Shown here piece by piece: positions 48,629-56,776 of a stretch of DNA of 64,000 bases (position 1 is its first letter; each line of letters begins with the position of its first letter). The DNA is from Leifsonia xyli (GTDB taxonomy: Bacteria; Actinomycetota; Actinomycetes; Actinomycetales; Microbacteriaceae), in NCBI GenBank assembly GCA_003243275.1, contig QFQR01000002.1, positions 434,001-498,000 of the forward strand. Reading direction: 5' to 3'. The position numbers and the translations under genes were made by a program. The notes below the pieces were generated by a model. It saw only the letters and a program-made list of their open reading frames with translations. It was not told the origin of the DNA and searched no databases.

Positions 48629-50142
48629 GCGATCTCGAGGTCGTCGTCGCCTCGGCGGCGGGTGAGCCCCGCCCACAGCGCGAGCAGCAGCAGAGCCGAC
48701 ACCGTGACGGCCACGGCCGTGGCGAGCACCGAACCCGGGAACCAGGTGTCGACCGCGAGTTGCAGCGGGATGGCCGCGGCGGCGAACAGGAGGAACGACA
48801 CCGCGCTCGTGATGGTCGTCGCGAGCGGACTCAGCTGCGACCACGGGGTGAGGATGCCCGCGACCGACGCCGCGAGCCACAGCACGAGCCCCAGGCTCAC
48901 CCGGAGTGCGGCGGTGCCCGGGTCGACGACACCGGTCGCGACGAGCAGGACGGCGGATGCGAGCACGCTCGGGGCCGCGACGAGCGCTCCGGCCGCGAGC
49001 CGCTCGCCCGCGATCGTGCGGTGGGTGCGTCCCGTGGCGCGCACCCACCAGGAGTTCGGGTGGGTCAGGCCGAAGGCGAACATCGCGATGGCGAAGGGTG
49101 CGACGAGTGGAACGCCCGTGAGCGGCTCGCTGATCGCCGGGAAGTCCCGCGCCGCGGGCGTCGCGAGGGCCACCGAGACGAGCACCGGGCCCGCGCCGAG
49201 CAGCAGGAGTTGGGGCAGCCGTGCCAGGGGGAGCGCGTGCAGCGCGATGGCGGCGGCCCGCTCGCTGCGCGGCATCCGCATGCCCACGAGTGCCCGCGTG
49301 ATGTCGACGGGGCGGGCACGCGGAGGGTGCCGCACCACGAGCACGGCGAGCGCTGCGGCGAGCAGGGTCCAGGCGATGAGGGATGCGGCGGCGGCGAGTA
49401 TCGGCGCGGTCGGATCGGAGGCGGCGAGCACCGCGACGGCCTCGACCGGCGAGAGGGTCGCGAGGCCGCTCGTCTCATACGGGCGCGGAACCAACGCGGG
49501 CCCGGCGACCGCGACGAGCGTCACGATCAGCACGATGGCGGCCGCGCCGGTGGCGTAGGCGTGCGGCAGTCGCAGTCGGCACGCGCCCGCGTAGACGAGC
49601 TCGAACGCGACCGGGCAGGCGACGGCGGCGAACGCCAGGAGCACCAGGTGCGCGCCGATCGCCCCGACCGCGCGCGCCGGCTCGGTCTGGAACAGCAGCC
49701 CGAGGAATGCGGCGAGCGGTGCGCTCAGCACGAGCGCGAAACCTGCGCCGAGCAGCACGGACGGCATCCGCTCGCCGAGCGCGAGTGCTGACCGCCCGAC
49801 GGGGAGCACGGCGGCGAGGTCGCCGAGCGCTGTGCTCCGGGGTCGGGTGGCGGCGAGCAGGAGCTGCGGCAGAGTGCCGCCGATGAGCACACCGGCGGCG
49901 GTGATCCGCGTGAAGGGGAGGTGGTCGACGGATGCCGGTAGCGCGCCCGCCGCGCCGATGGTTCCGATGACGAGCGCGGAGACGAGTGCCGCGAGTGCGG
50001 CGCACAGCACCACGGCGCCGACGATGCCCGCATCGACCGCCCGGCGGCCCACGCCGAGGGAGGTGCCGACATGGCGCCGCCAGATCGTCCACGATGCGCG
50101 GGCGATCGTGCCGGCGCCCGCGAGGCTGTCACTGCTCGACAC
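48625..50142 (-). CDS. large polytopic membrane protein, probable exporter permease
   Basis: 505 aa with roughly 10-12 hydrophobic helices and few charged loops. GTG 50142 is chosen because GGAGGGGAG lies just upstream; it overlaps the small 2-TM gene by 14 bp. No sequence family is recognised. Adjacency to an ABC ATPase that has no other permease makes it the likely membrane half of the transporter. Its stop overlaps the protease start. Confidence 0.72.
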   Translation of the reverse strand: MSSSDSLAGAGTIARASWTIWRRHVGTSLGVGRRAVDAGIVGAVVLCAALAALVSALVIGTIGAAGALPASVDHLPFTRITAAGVLIGGTLPQLLLAATRPRSTALGDLAAVLPVGRSALALGERMPSVLLGAGFALVLSAPLAAFLGLLFQTEPARAVGAIGAHLVLLAFAAVACPVAFELVYAGACRLRLPHAYATGAAAIVLIVTLVAVAGPALVPRPYETSGLATLSPVEAVAVLAASDPTAPILAAAASLIAWTLLAAALAVLVVRHPPRARPVDITRALVGMRMPRSERAAAIALHALPLARLPQLLLLGAGPVLVSVALATPAARDFPAISEPLTGVPLVAPFAIAMFAFGLTHPNSWWVRATGRTHRTIAGERLAAGALVAAPSVLASAVLLVATGVVDPGTAALRVSLGLVLWLAASVAGILTPWSQLSPLATTITSAVSFLLFAAAAIPLQLAVDTWFPGSVLATAVAVTVSALLLLALWAGLTRRRGDDDLEIA

Positions 50143-50437
50143 GTGCGCTCCCCTCCCGCTCGCGGCGCGCGCGGGCACCCCGCGCGAGCACGACGCCGAG
50201 CAGTCCGGCGAGCACCGTCCAGACCAGCAGGGCGATGCCCATGCCGCCGAGGTCGGGGAGGAAGCCGATCTGCGGTGCTCCGTCGATCACGACGAACTCG
50301 GCGTGGAAGATGCCGGGGAGGTCCGCGCTGCTGCGGGTGGTGAACGCGATCGCGAGCGTGGCGACGCACGCGATGATGAGCCCGAAGACGCCCGTGGCGA
50401 GTCCCGCGATCATGGCGCCGACGACGGTGCGCGTCAT
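50129..50437 (-). CDS. small two-TM protein, possible immunity or accessory protein
   Basis: 102 aa. An N-terminal helix (GAMIAGLATGVFGLIIACVATLAI), an extracytoplasmic-looking loop of about 35 residues (contains PGIFHAEFVVIDGAPQIGFLPD), a second helix (GIALLVWTVLAGLLGVVLA) and a basic tail. ATG 50437 overlaps the ATPase stop (ATGA). Small membrane proteins in bacteriocin loci often give self-protection; that is only a guess here. No family recognised. Confidence 0.65.
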   Translation of the reverse strand: MTRTVVGAMIAGLATGVFGLIIACVATLAIAFTTRSSADLPGIFHAEFVVIDGAPQIGFLPDLGGMGIALLVWTVLAGLLGVVLARGARARREREGSARVEQ

Positions 50438-51231
50438 CGCTGCTCACCGCCCTCGGCGGGGATTGCTCGACGCGACGGGAGCACCGAAGCCAGCAGCCGG
50501 GTCTCGGTCTCGAGATCCAGCTCGCTGCGGGTGAGCTCGGCGAAGGCGGTCTCGAGGTCGGCGGTGCCGGCGGCGGCGCACACCGCTGCGGGCGTACCGG
50601 CAGCGACGATGACGCCGCCGTCGATGAGCCAGACCTCGTCGCTGTCGCGTTCGGCTCGGGCGAGGTCGTGGGTCGCGATGAGCACGGAACGCCCCGCGGC
50701 GACGAGGCTGTCGAGGTAGCGATGCACGAAGGCGGCGGCGCGGGGGTCGAGCCCGCGGAACGGCTCGTCGAGCACCAGCACGAGCGGATCGTGTGCGACG
50801 GCGGCGACGAACTGGATCTTGCGGCGCATCCCGTGGGAGTACTCCGCGAGCTGCCGGTCGAGCGCGTCGCCGATGCCGAGGAGCGTGCAGAGGCTGTCGG
50901 CGCGCTCCGCGTCGTCGCGCCGCCGGAGTCGCTCGTGCAGGCGGAGGAACTCGCGACCCGTGAGCGAGGTCGGAAGCGGCAGGTCGTCGGGGGCGAAGCC
51001 GAGCAGCGACCGCGCCGCGGGTTCGCGGATGTCGATGCCGCCGACCTCGACCCGGCCGGCGGTCGGCGTGAGCAGCCCGACGAGGATGTCGAGTGTCGTC
51101 GTCTTGCCGGCGCCGTTGGGCCCGAGCAGGGCGTGGGACCGCCCCGCTCGGACCCGCAGGTCGACCGGCTGCAGCACCGTGCGGGATCCGCGGGTGAGCG
51201 TGATCCGGGTGGCGTCGAGCAGCACGGTCAT
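50434..51231 (-). CDS. ABC transporter ATP-binding protein of the peptide locus
   Basis: 265 aa. Walker A GPNGAGKTTTL, the variant signature YSHGMRRKIQFVAAV (Ser-His-Gly instead of SGG), Walker B LVLVLDEPFRGLD and H-loop IATHD. The variant signature is common in ATPases of ABC-2 peptide exporters. ATG 51231 starts 2 bp after the stop of the 111-aa precursor gene, and its own stop overlaps the small 2-TM gene. Confidence 0.9.
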   Translation of the reverse strand: MTVLLDATRITLTRGSRTVLQPVDLRVRAGRSHALLGPNGAGKTTTLDILVGLLTPTAGRVEVGGIDIREPAARSLLGFAPDDLPLPTSLTGREFLRLHERLRRRDDAERADSLCTLLGIGDALDRQLAEYSHGMRRKIQFVAAVAHDPLVLVLDEPFRGLDPRAAAFVHRYLDSLVAAGRSVLIATHDLARAERDSDEVWLIDGGVIVAAGTPAAVCAAAGTADLETAFAELTRSELDLETETRLLASVLPSRRAIPAEGGEQR

Positions 51232-51233
51232 GG

Positions 51234-51569
51234 TCAGACCCGCGCGCAGGCGAGGTAGAACAGGCCGCCCTTCTGCCCGGGCCAGTTGACGGCCGGCCAG
51301 TAGTTGCGGCCGAACTGGGACTGGCAGTAGAACAGCCACGCGGCGGCCGCGCCGATCAGCGCGACGAGCGCGAGCGCGGCCGCGACGGCGATGACGGCGA
51401 TGAGGATGAGCGGCGCGATCTCGTTGCGCACGCGGGCGTCGGCGCGTGCGCGCTGCATCGCGCGGCCGGGAGCGGCGAGGGTGTCGGCGAGGCGCTCGAA
51501 CGCGGTGCGCGCGAGCAACTCGACGTGGACCGCCGCCCCGAGGGCGGTGGTGGGGGCGAGGATGGTCAT
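51234..51569 (-). CDS. candidate peptide precursor with one TM helix and a two-Cys C-terminus
   Basis: 111 aa. Residues 1-50 are soluble and Arg-rich towards the end (APGRAMQRARADARVRNE). Residues 52-80 form a strong Ala/Leu/Ile helix. The last 30 residues are aromatic and carry Cys82 and Cys108 (YCQSQFGRNYWP ... GGLFYLACARV), able to form one disulfide ring. Cytoplasmic N-terminus and exported C-terminus are predicted from the basic residues before the helix. GGAAAAAC precedes ATG 51569. It is first of a coupled operon with ABC, polytopic and M50 genes, so I read it as a peptide precursor released by intramembrane cleavage. No family is recognised. Confidence 0.65.
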   Translation of the reverse strand: MTILAPTTALGAAVHVELLARTAFERLADTLAAPGRAMQRARADARVRNEIAPLILIAVIAVAAALALVALIGAAAAWLFYCQSQFGRNYWPAVNWPGQKGGLFYLACARV

Positions 51570-51600
51570 GTTTTTCCTTTCGGCACTGAGAGGTGGAGAG

Positions 51601-51617
51601 GTGCACGAAGCGTGCAC
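51601..51617. promoter_or_regulatory. perfect palindrome upstream of the peptide operon
   Basis: GTGCACG-AAG-CGTGCAC, 32 bp before the precursor start. The sequence beyond it (51620-51670) is the most AT-rich stretch nearby and probably holds the promoter, placing the palindrome in the early transcript or as a repressor site. Confidence 0.6.
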
Positions 51618-51753
51618 AGGTCTGTCTACCAATAAAACACGCCGTATGGCTACATAAAATCGCCAATTGTGGAAAAGTCGTTCAACCGCAGGCGGTGCAG
51701 GAGCCGACCACGTGCGCCAGGCCGCATCCCGCACCGCACGTAGGCTGAGCACC

Positions 51754-53595
51754 ATGGCCGAGCGACTCCGCGACGCGATCAGCCCGTACCTGCAGGGGCA
51801 CGCCGACAACCCGGTCGATTGGTGGCCGTGGGGAGCTGAGGCGTTCGCCGAGGCGGCGCGCCGCGACGTGCCGGTGATGATCTCCATCGGTTACGCCACC
51901 TGCCACTGGTGCCACGTGATGGCGCGCGAGACGTTCTCCGACCCCGCCCTCGCCGCCGTGCTCGACGAGCGACTCGTCGCCGTCAAGGTCGATCGGGAGG
52001 AGCATCCGGAGGTCGATGCCGCGTTCCTCGCCGCCGCATCCGCCTTCACCACCCAACTCGGATGGCCGCTCACCGTCTTCGCGACGCCCGAGGGGCGCAC
52101 CTTCTTCGCCGGCACCTACTTCCCGCCCGAGCCCTCGCACGGGATGCCCTCGTTCCGCCAGGTGCTCGACGCCGTCACCGAGGCCTGGGACGAACGCCGC
52201 GACGAGGTGGAGGCGACCGGCGCCGCCGTCGCCGAGGCGCTCGCGGCGGCTGAGGCTGCGCCGGATGCGCTGCTCCCCTCCGAGGCGCAGCTCGCATCCG
52301 CGGTCACCGAGCTGGCCGCCTTCGAGGATCCCGAGTTCGGCGGCTTCGGTGCCGACGCCAAGTTCCCGAACGCGCCCGTGCTCACGTTCCTGGCCGCGCG
52401 CGCCGCGCAGGGCGACGCCGCCGCCGATGCGCTCGGGACCCGACTCACCGTGGCGACCGCCGCGCTCCGTGATCCGGTCGAGGGCGGCTACTTCCGCTAC
52501 GCCGTGCGGCGCGACTGGACCGAGCCGCACTACGAGCGGATGCTCTCGGACAACGCCCAACTCCTCGATCTCGCGAGCTCGCACGGCGACCCGGAGGGCG
52601 CAGCGGCCGTCGCCGGGTTCCTGCTCGAGGTGCTGCGTCTGCCGAGCGGCGCCTTCGCGTCCGCGCAGGACTCCGAGAGCCTCGTCGACGGCGAGCGCCG
52701 CGAGGGCGGCTACTACGCACTGGACGTCGCGGCACGCGCCCGGCAACCCCGCCCCGCCCTCGACACGAAGGTGCTCGCGGGCCTCAACGGTCTCGCGATC
52801 GGCGCGCTCGCGGATGCCGGGGTGCGATTCGCGCGCCCCGACTGGATCGCGGGCGCTCGCGCAGCCGCGGACGCCGTGCTCGCCGTGCACCTGCGACGCG
52901 ACGCGAGCGGCCCGCGACTGCGGCGCGCGAGCCGCGACGGACGCGTGTCGGATGCCGCGGCGACCCTCGAGGACTACGGCGCGCTCGCGGGCGGACTGCT
53001 GCGACTCGCGCTCGCGACCGGCGATGCAGAGCTCGCGACCGTCGCCCGCGAGCTCGTCGACGCCTGCCTCGACGGCGACGAGATCCGCGCGCCCGGCGGA
53101 GGGGATCCGGTGCTCGCGACACGCGGCATCGCCGTCGCGGCCGACCGCAGTGAGGGGGCCGCGCCATCCGGGTTCGCCCTGCTCGCGGATGCCGCAGCGC
53201 GCCTCGGCGAGGTCGCCGACCCCCGCTACCTGGGCGTCGCGGAGCGCTCGCTCGCGCCGAGCCTGCCGCCGGCTCTCGAGCGACCGATCGGGTACGGCGC
53301 GACCCTGACGCTCGCGACCCGGCTCGCGGCGCCCGCGACCGAGCTCGTCGTGCTGGTTCCGGATGCGGTCGCCGACGCCGATCCGCTGCTCGCGGTCGCC
53401 CGCGGCTGGGCGCAACCGGGGCGCACACTCGCGATCGTCACGGAGGCGCAGGCGGGCGCGCTCGCCGCATCCGGGTTCGCGCTCTTCGCCGACCGCGGAG
53501 TGCGGGACGGCCGCCCCACCGCCTACCTCTGCACCGGTTTCACCTGCCGCCTGCCGACGACGGATGCCGCGGTGCTCGAGGCGCAGCTGGGCTGA
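51754..53595 (+). CDS. DUF255 thioredoxin-domain protein (YyaL/SSP411 family)
   Basis: 613 aa from ATG 51754. The N-terminal thioredoxin-like domain has NPVDWWPWG and YATCHWCHVM with Cys50-x-x-Cys53, followed by GWPLTVF and FFAGTYFPPE; the rest is a six-hairpin glycosidase-like domain. The family is conserved from bacteria to animals (spermatogenesis-associated protein 20) with uncertain biochemical role. Slightly shorter than the usual 650-700 residues. No functional neighbours. Confidence 0.88.
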   Translation: MAERLRDAISPYLQGHADNPVDWWPWGAEAFAEAARRDVPVMISIGYATCHWCHVMARETFSDPALAAVLDERLVAVKVDREEHPEVDAAFLAAASAFTTQLGWPLTVFATPEGRTFFAGTYFPPEPSHGMPSFRQVLDAVTEAWDERRDEVEATGAAVAEALAAAEAAPDALLPSEAQLASAVTELAAFEDPEFGGFGADAKFPNAPVLTFLAARAAQGDAAADALGTRLTVATAALRDPVEGGYFRYAVRRDWTEPHYERMLSDNAQLLDLASSHGDPEGAAAVAGFLLEVLRLPSGAFASAQDSESLVDGERREGGYYALDVAARARQPRPALDTKVLAGLNGLAIGALADAGVRFARPDWIAGARAAADAVLAVHLRRDASGPRLRRASRDGRVSDAAATLEDYGALAGGLLRLALATGDAELATVARELVDACLDGDEIRAPGGGDPVLATRGIAVAADRSEGAAPSGFALLADAAARLGEVADPRYLGVAERSLAPSLPPALERPIGYGATLTLATRLAAPATELVVLVPDAVADADPLLAVARGWAQPGRTLAIVTEAQAGALAASGFALFADRGVRDGRPTAYLCTGFTCRLPTTDAAVLEAQLG

Positions 53596-53617
53596 GGCGC
53601 GCTGTGCCCCCGCGGGT

Positions 53618-54499
53618 TCAGCTCGCGATGGTCGCGAGTGGGGCGTGCGGGTCGGCCGCCCACTCGTTGAGGGAGCCGTCGTAGATCGCGACCGACCGCT
53701 CGCCGAGCAGGGTGAGGGCGAGAGCGCTCGCGGCCGCCACGATGCCGCCACCGCAGTAGGTGATGATGCGCGGGGCGCCGAGGGCGGGCGCGAGCCGCTC
53801 GCGGAGTGCCTCTGGGCCGAGCACGGTGTTGAGATCGCGGTCGACGAGCAGCGCAGCGGGGGCCGAGCTCGATCCGGGGATGTGACCCGCGCGCGGGCGC
53901 GACACCACCTCGCCGGTGAACTCCTTCAGCGGCGTCGAGCAGACCAGTGCCGCCGCGCGCTCGCCGCGGAGCACGGCCTCCACCTCGGCCTTGTCGGCCC
54001 AGAGCTCCGGTCGCGGCGTGGCCGTGAACTCCGTCGCGACCGGCGCGACATGGCCGAGCTCGACGGTGCGCTCCTCGGCGTGCCACTTGCGCCAGCCGCC
54101 GTCGAGCACCGCGACCCGGTCGAAACCGAAGGCGCGGAGCAGCCACCACAGGCGCGCGGCCCACTGGCCGACGGCGGTGTCGTAGACGACGACCGCGGTG
54201 TCCGGGCCGATGCCCAGCGCGCCGGCCGCGGCGGCGAAGCGTTCCGCATCCGGACGGGTGAACGGGTAGTCGCCGGCGGGGTCGGAGAACTCCTCGATGA
54301 GGTCGGCGAACACCGCGCCCGGCACGTGCCCGTCGAGCAGGTACTGCTCGTGGCCGCTCAGGTATCCGATGGGTCCGGTCGGCTGGGTGAAGCTCGCGAC
54401 CGAGGCGTCGACCACGAGCAACCCGCTCGCGCCGAGGTGGTCGGCGAGCCACTGGGTGGAGACGAGGATGCCCGGAAGTGCGGGGGAGTCGGTGCTCAT
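53618..54499 (-). CDS. sseA: thiosulfate/3-mercaptopyruvate sulfurtransferase (rhodanese)
   Basis: 293 aa, two rhodanese domains. Domain 1 ends with VYDTAVGQWAARLWWLLRAFGFDRVAVLDGGWRKW-type sequence; domain 2 carries the active Cys in ITYCGGGIVAAAS. The CGGGIV loop is closer to mercaptopyruvate (CGSGVT) than thiosulfate (CRxGxR) enzymes. It transfers sulfur to thiols or cyanide in the cytoplasm. Convergent with the DUF255 gene. Confidence 0.87.
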   Translation of the reverse strand: MSTDSPALPGILVSTQWLADHLGASGLLVVDASVASFTQPTGPIGYLSGHEQYLLDGHVPGAVFADLIEEFSDPAGDYPFTRPDAERFAAAAGALGIGPDTAVVVYDTAVGQWAARLWWLLRAFGFDRVAVLDGGWRKWHAEERTVELGHVAPVATEFTATPRPELWADKAEVEAVLRGERAAALVCSTPLKEFTGEVVSRPRAGHIPGSSSAPAALLVDRDLNTVLGPEALRERLAPALGAPRIITYCGGGIVAAASALALTLLGERSVAIYDGSLNEWAADPHAPLATIAS

Positions 54500-54627
54500 G
54501 CCAGCACGCTAGCCGCGTGCGGCCGCACTCTCGCAGCGCTCGGTAACAGGGCGCAACCCACTGCGCCGCCGGGCCCCGCCCATCCGCGCCACCGGGTCCC
54601 CCATCCGCGCCGCCGGCCGCCGCCCAT

Positions 54628-54722
54628 CCGTGTCGAAAATGCAGGAGTGCTGAGTGCTCAGGCCCCGGATTGCAGGGCTCGCGCCGCCGACACGCCCGAT
54701 ATCTCCTGCATTTTCGACACGG
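54628..54722. repeat. long palindrome, GTCGAAAATGCAGGAG family, copy 1
   Basis: Perfect 20-bp arms (54628-54647, CCGTGTCGAAAATGCAGGAG; 54703-54722) separated by 55 nt that contain an inner GCCC...GGGC hairpin and the word GCCGACAC at spacer position 39. It occupies the middle of the roughly 300-bp gap between the sulfurtransferase start and the end of the CoA-binding gene; I see nothing else in that gap. Confidence 0.92.
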
Positions 54723-54798
54723 GCACGAGGCTCATGGGCGCGGATGGCGCGGGCGCGGGGCGGGCGCGGATGGGGCGGGCGCGTGCGCGGGCGCCGCG

Positions 54799-55389
54799 CT
54801 ACCGCTGGGTGCGGCGGCTGGTGATCTGGCCCGTGTCGAAGCCGAGCAGGTGCAGGCCGCCGTGGAAGCGCGCGTGCTCGACCTTGATGCAACGGTCCAT
54901 GACGACCGTGAGGCCCTGCGCCTCGCCGTAGCGGGCGGCCTCCTCGTTCCAGATGCCGAGCTGCACCCAGATGGTCGGCGCGCCGACCGCGACCACCTCG
55001 TCGATGACGGAGGGGATGTCGCTGCCGCGGCGGAACACATCAACGATGTCGGGCACGACGGGCAGCTCGGCGAGCGAGGCGTACACCGGCTGCCCGAGGA
55101 TCTCGGTCGCGTTCGGGTTGACGAAGTAGAGCTCGTAGTCGCTCGACTGCTGCAGGTAGGTGGCGACGAAGTACGACGACCGCGCCGGGTTCGGGGAGGC
55201 GCCGACGATCGCGACCGTCTTCGCCCGCCGCAGGATGTCGCGGCGCTCCTGCGCGCTCGGCCCGATCCAGGTGCGCTGGGTGCGCAGCAGCTTGGCGAGC
55301 GGCGAGTCGGTGGGCAGCGAGCACGAGAGCCCGTTCTGCAGGGCGACGGTCACCTCGTCGCTCGCGAGCTCCTCTGCGGCAGCGGACAT
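54799..55389 (-). CDS. CoA-binding domain protein
   Basis: 196 aa Rossmann-like CoA-binding protein (YccU type). KTVAIVGASPNPARSSYFVATYL, YFVNPNATEILGQPVYASL, VDVFRRGSDIPSVIDE and WVQLGIWNEEAA are family motifs; MDRCIKVEHARFHG closes the fold. It follows metY with 4 bp between, an association seen widely in actinobacteria, pointing to a role in methionine or acyl-CoA-linked metabolism. Exact activity unknown. Confidence 0.87.
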   Translation of the reverse strand: MSAAAEELASDEVTVALQNGLSCSLPTDSPLAKLLRTQRTWIGPSAQERRDILRRAKTVAIVGASPNPARSSYFVATYLQQSSDYELYFVNPNATEILGQPVYASLAELPVVPDIVDVFRRGSDIPSVIDEVVAVGAPTIWVQLGIWNEEAARYGEAQGLTVVMDRCIKVEHARFHGGLHLLGFDTGQITSRRTQR

Positions 55390-55393
55390 GCGC

Positions 55394-56755
55394 CTATTCT
55401 CCCTTCACCGCGACGCCGAGCGCCCGGTCGAGGTCGTAGAGGATGTCGTCGGCGTCCTCGATGCCGACCGAGATGCGCACGAGGCCGGGCAGCACCCCCG
55501 CATCCTGCAACTGCTGTCCGCTGAGCTGCGCGTGGGTGGTGGACGCCGGATGGATGACGAGGGTCTTCGCGTCGCCGATGTTGGCGAGGTGGCTGGCCAG
55601 CTCGACCGACTCGATGAAGCCCCGGCCGACCGCGCGCGAGTCGCGACTCGCCGAGCCCTTCACGCCGAAGCTGAACACCGATCCGGGGCCGGCGGGGAAG
55701 TAGCGCCCGGCGCGCTCGTGGTGCGGATGCGAGGGCAGCCCCGCCCAGTTGACGAACTCGATGCGCGGATCCGCCGCCAGGAACTCCGCGACCTTGCGGG
55801 CGTTCTCGACGTGCGCCTGCATCCGGAACGGCAGCGTCTCGACCCCCTGCGCGAGCAGCCAGGCCGAGTGCGGCGCGAGCGCGGGGCCGATGTCGCGCAA
55901 CTGCTCCGCCCGCAGCCGGGTGAGGAAGGCGTACTCGCCGAAGTTGCCGTGCCAGTTGAGTCCGCCGTAGTGCGGCACCTCCTGGTCGAAGAGCGGGAAG
56001 CGCTCGTTCGCCCAGGGGAAGCGGCCCGACTCGACCACGACCCCGCCGAGGGTCGTGCCGTGGCCGCCGAGGAACTTGGTGGCGGAGTGGATCACGACAT
56101 CCGCCCCCCACTCGATGGGCCGGTTGAGTGCGGGGGTGGCGACTGTCGAGTCGACGATGAGCGGCAGGTCGTGCGCGTGCGCGACCTCGGCGAGACCCTC
56201 CAGGTCGGCGATGTCGCCGGAGGGGTTGGTGACCGACTCGACGAAGATGAGCTTGGTGCGATCGGTGATCGCGGCGGCGTAGTCGGCCGGGTCGGTGCCC
56301 GTGACGAAGGTGGTGTCGACGCCGAAGCGGCGCAGCGTCACATCGAGCTGGGTGACGGTGCCGCCGTAGAGGCTCGCGCCCGCGACGATGTGGTCACCGG
56401 CGCCCGCGAGCGAGGCGAAGGTCACGAACTCGGCCGAGAGTCCGGACGCCGTGGCGACCGCCCCGAGGCCGCCCTCGAGCGAGGCGATGCGCTCCTCGAA
56501 GCTCGCGACGGTGGGGTTGGCGAGGCGCGAGTAGATGTTGCCGTACTTCTGCAGGGCGAAGCGGGCGGCGGCATCCGCGGTGTCGTCGAAGACGAAGGCG
56601 CTCGACTGGTAGATGGGGAGGGCGCGTGCGCCGTGCACGGCGTCGGGGATGTTGCCGGCGTGGATGGCGCGGGTGCGGAAGCCCCAGGCATGGTCGGCGC
56701 CGTGGGTCCGGTTGTCGGCGGACGTGGCAGGCTCGGCGGCGTCGCTGTCTGGCAT
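55394..56755 (-). CDS. metY: O-acetylhomoserine aminocarboxypropyltransferase (O-acetylhomoserine sulfhydrylase)
   Basis: 453 aa PLP enzyme. It makes homocysteine from O-acetylhomoserine and sulfide. GFRTRAIHAG starts the family; YSRLANPTVASFEERIASLEGG, VIHSATKFLGGHGTTLGG (PLP Lys) and GIEDADDILYDLDRAL are diagnostic for Cys/Met-metabolism enzymes, and the length is that of MetY rather than MetB. Sits 21 bp after ddl in the alr-ddl-metY-CoA-binding row. Confidence 0.92.
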   Translation of the reverse strand: MPDSDAAEPATSADNRTHGADHAWGFRTRAIHAGNIPDAVHGARALPIYQSSAFVFDDTADAAARFALQKYGNIYSRLANPTVASFEERIASLEGGLGAVATASGLSAEFVTFASLAGAGDHIVAGASLYGGTVTQLDVTLRRFGVDTTFVTGTDPADYAAAITDRTKLIFVESVTNPSGDIADLEGLAEVAHAHDLPLIVDSTVATPALNRPIEWGADVVIHSATKFLGGHGTTLGGVVVESGRFPWANERFPLFDQEVPHYGGLNWHGNFGEYAFLTRLRAEQLRDIGPALAPHSAWLLAQGVETLPFRMQAHVENARKVAEFLAADPRIEFVNWAGLPSHPHHERAGRYFPAGPGSVFSFGVKGSASRDSRAVGRGFIESVELASHLANIGDAKTLVIHPASTTHAQLSGQQLQDAGVLPGLVRISVGIEDADDILYDLDRALGVAVKGE

Positions 56756-56776
56756 CCGCTCAGGCTACCGGCGGGC

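Noticed and set aside
48625..51231. Radical-SAM RiPP locus of the yyd/epe type
   Set aside because: No CxxxCxxC radical-SAM protein is encoded here, and the precursor does not resemble YydF; only the ABC plus M50 logic is shared.
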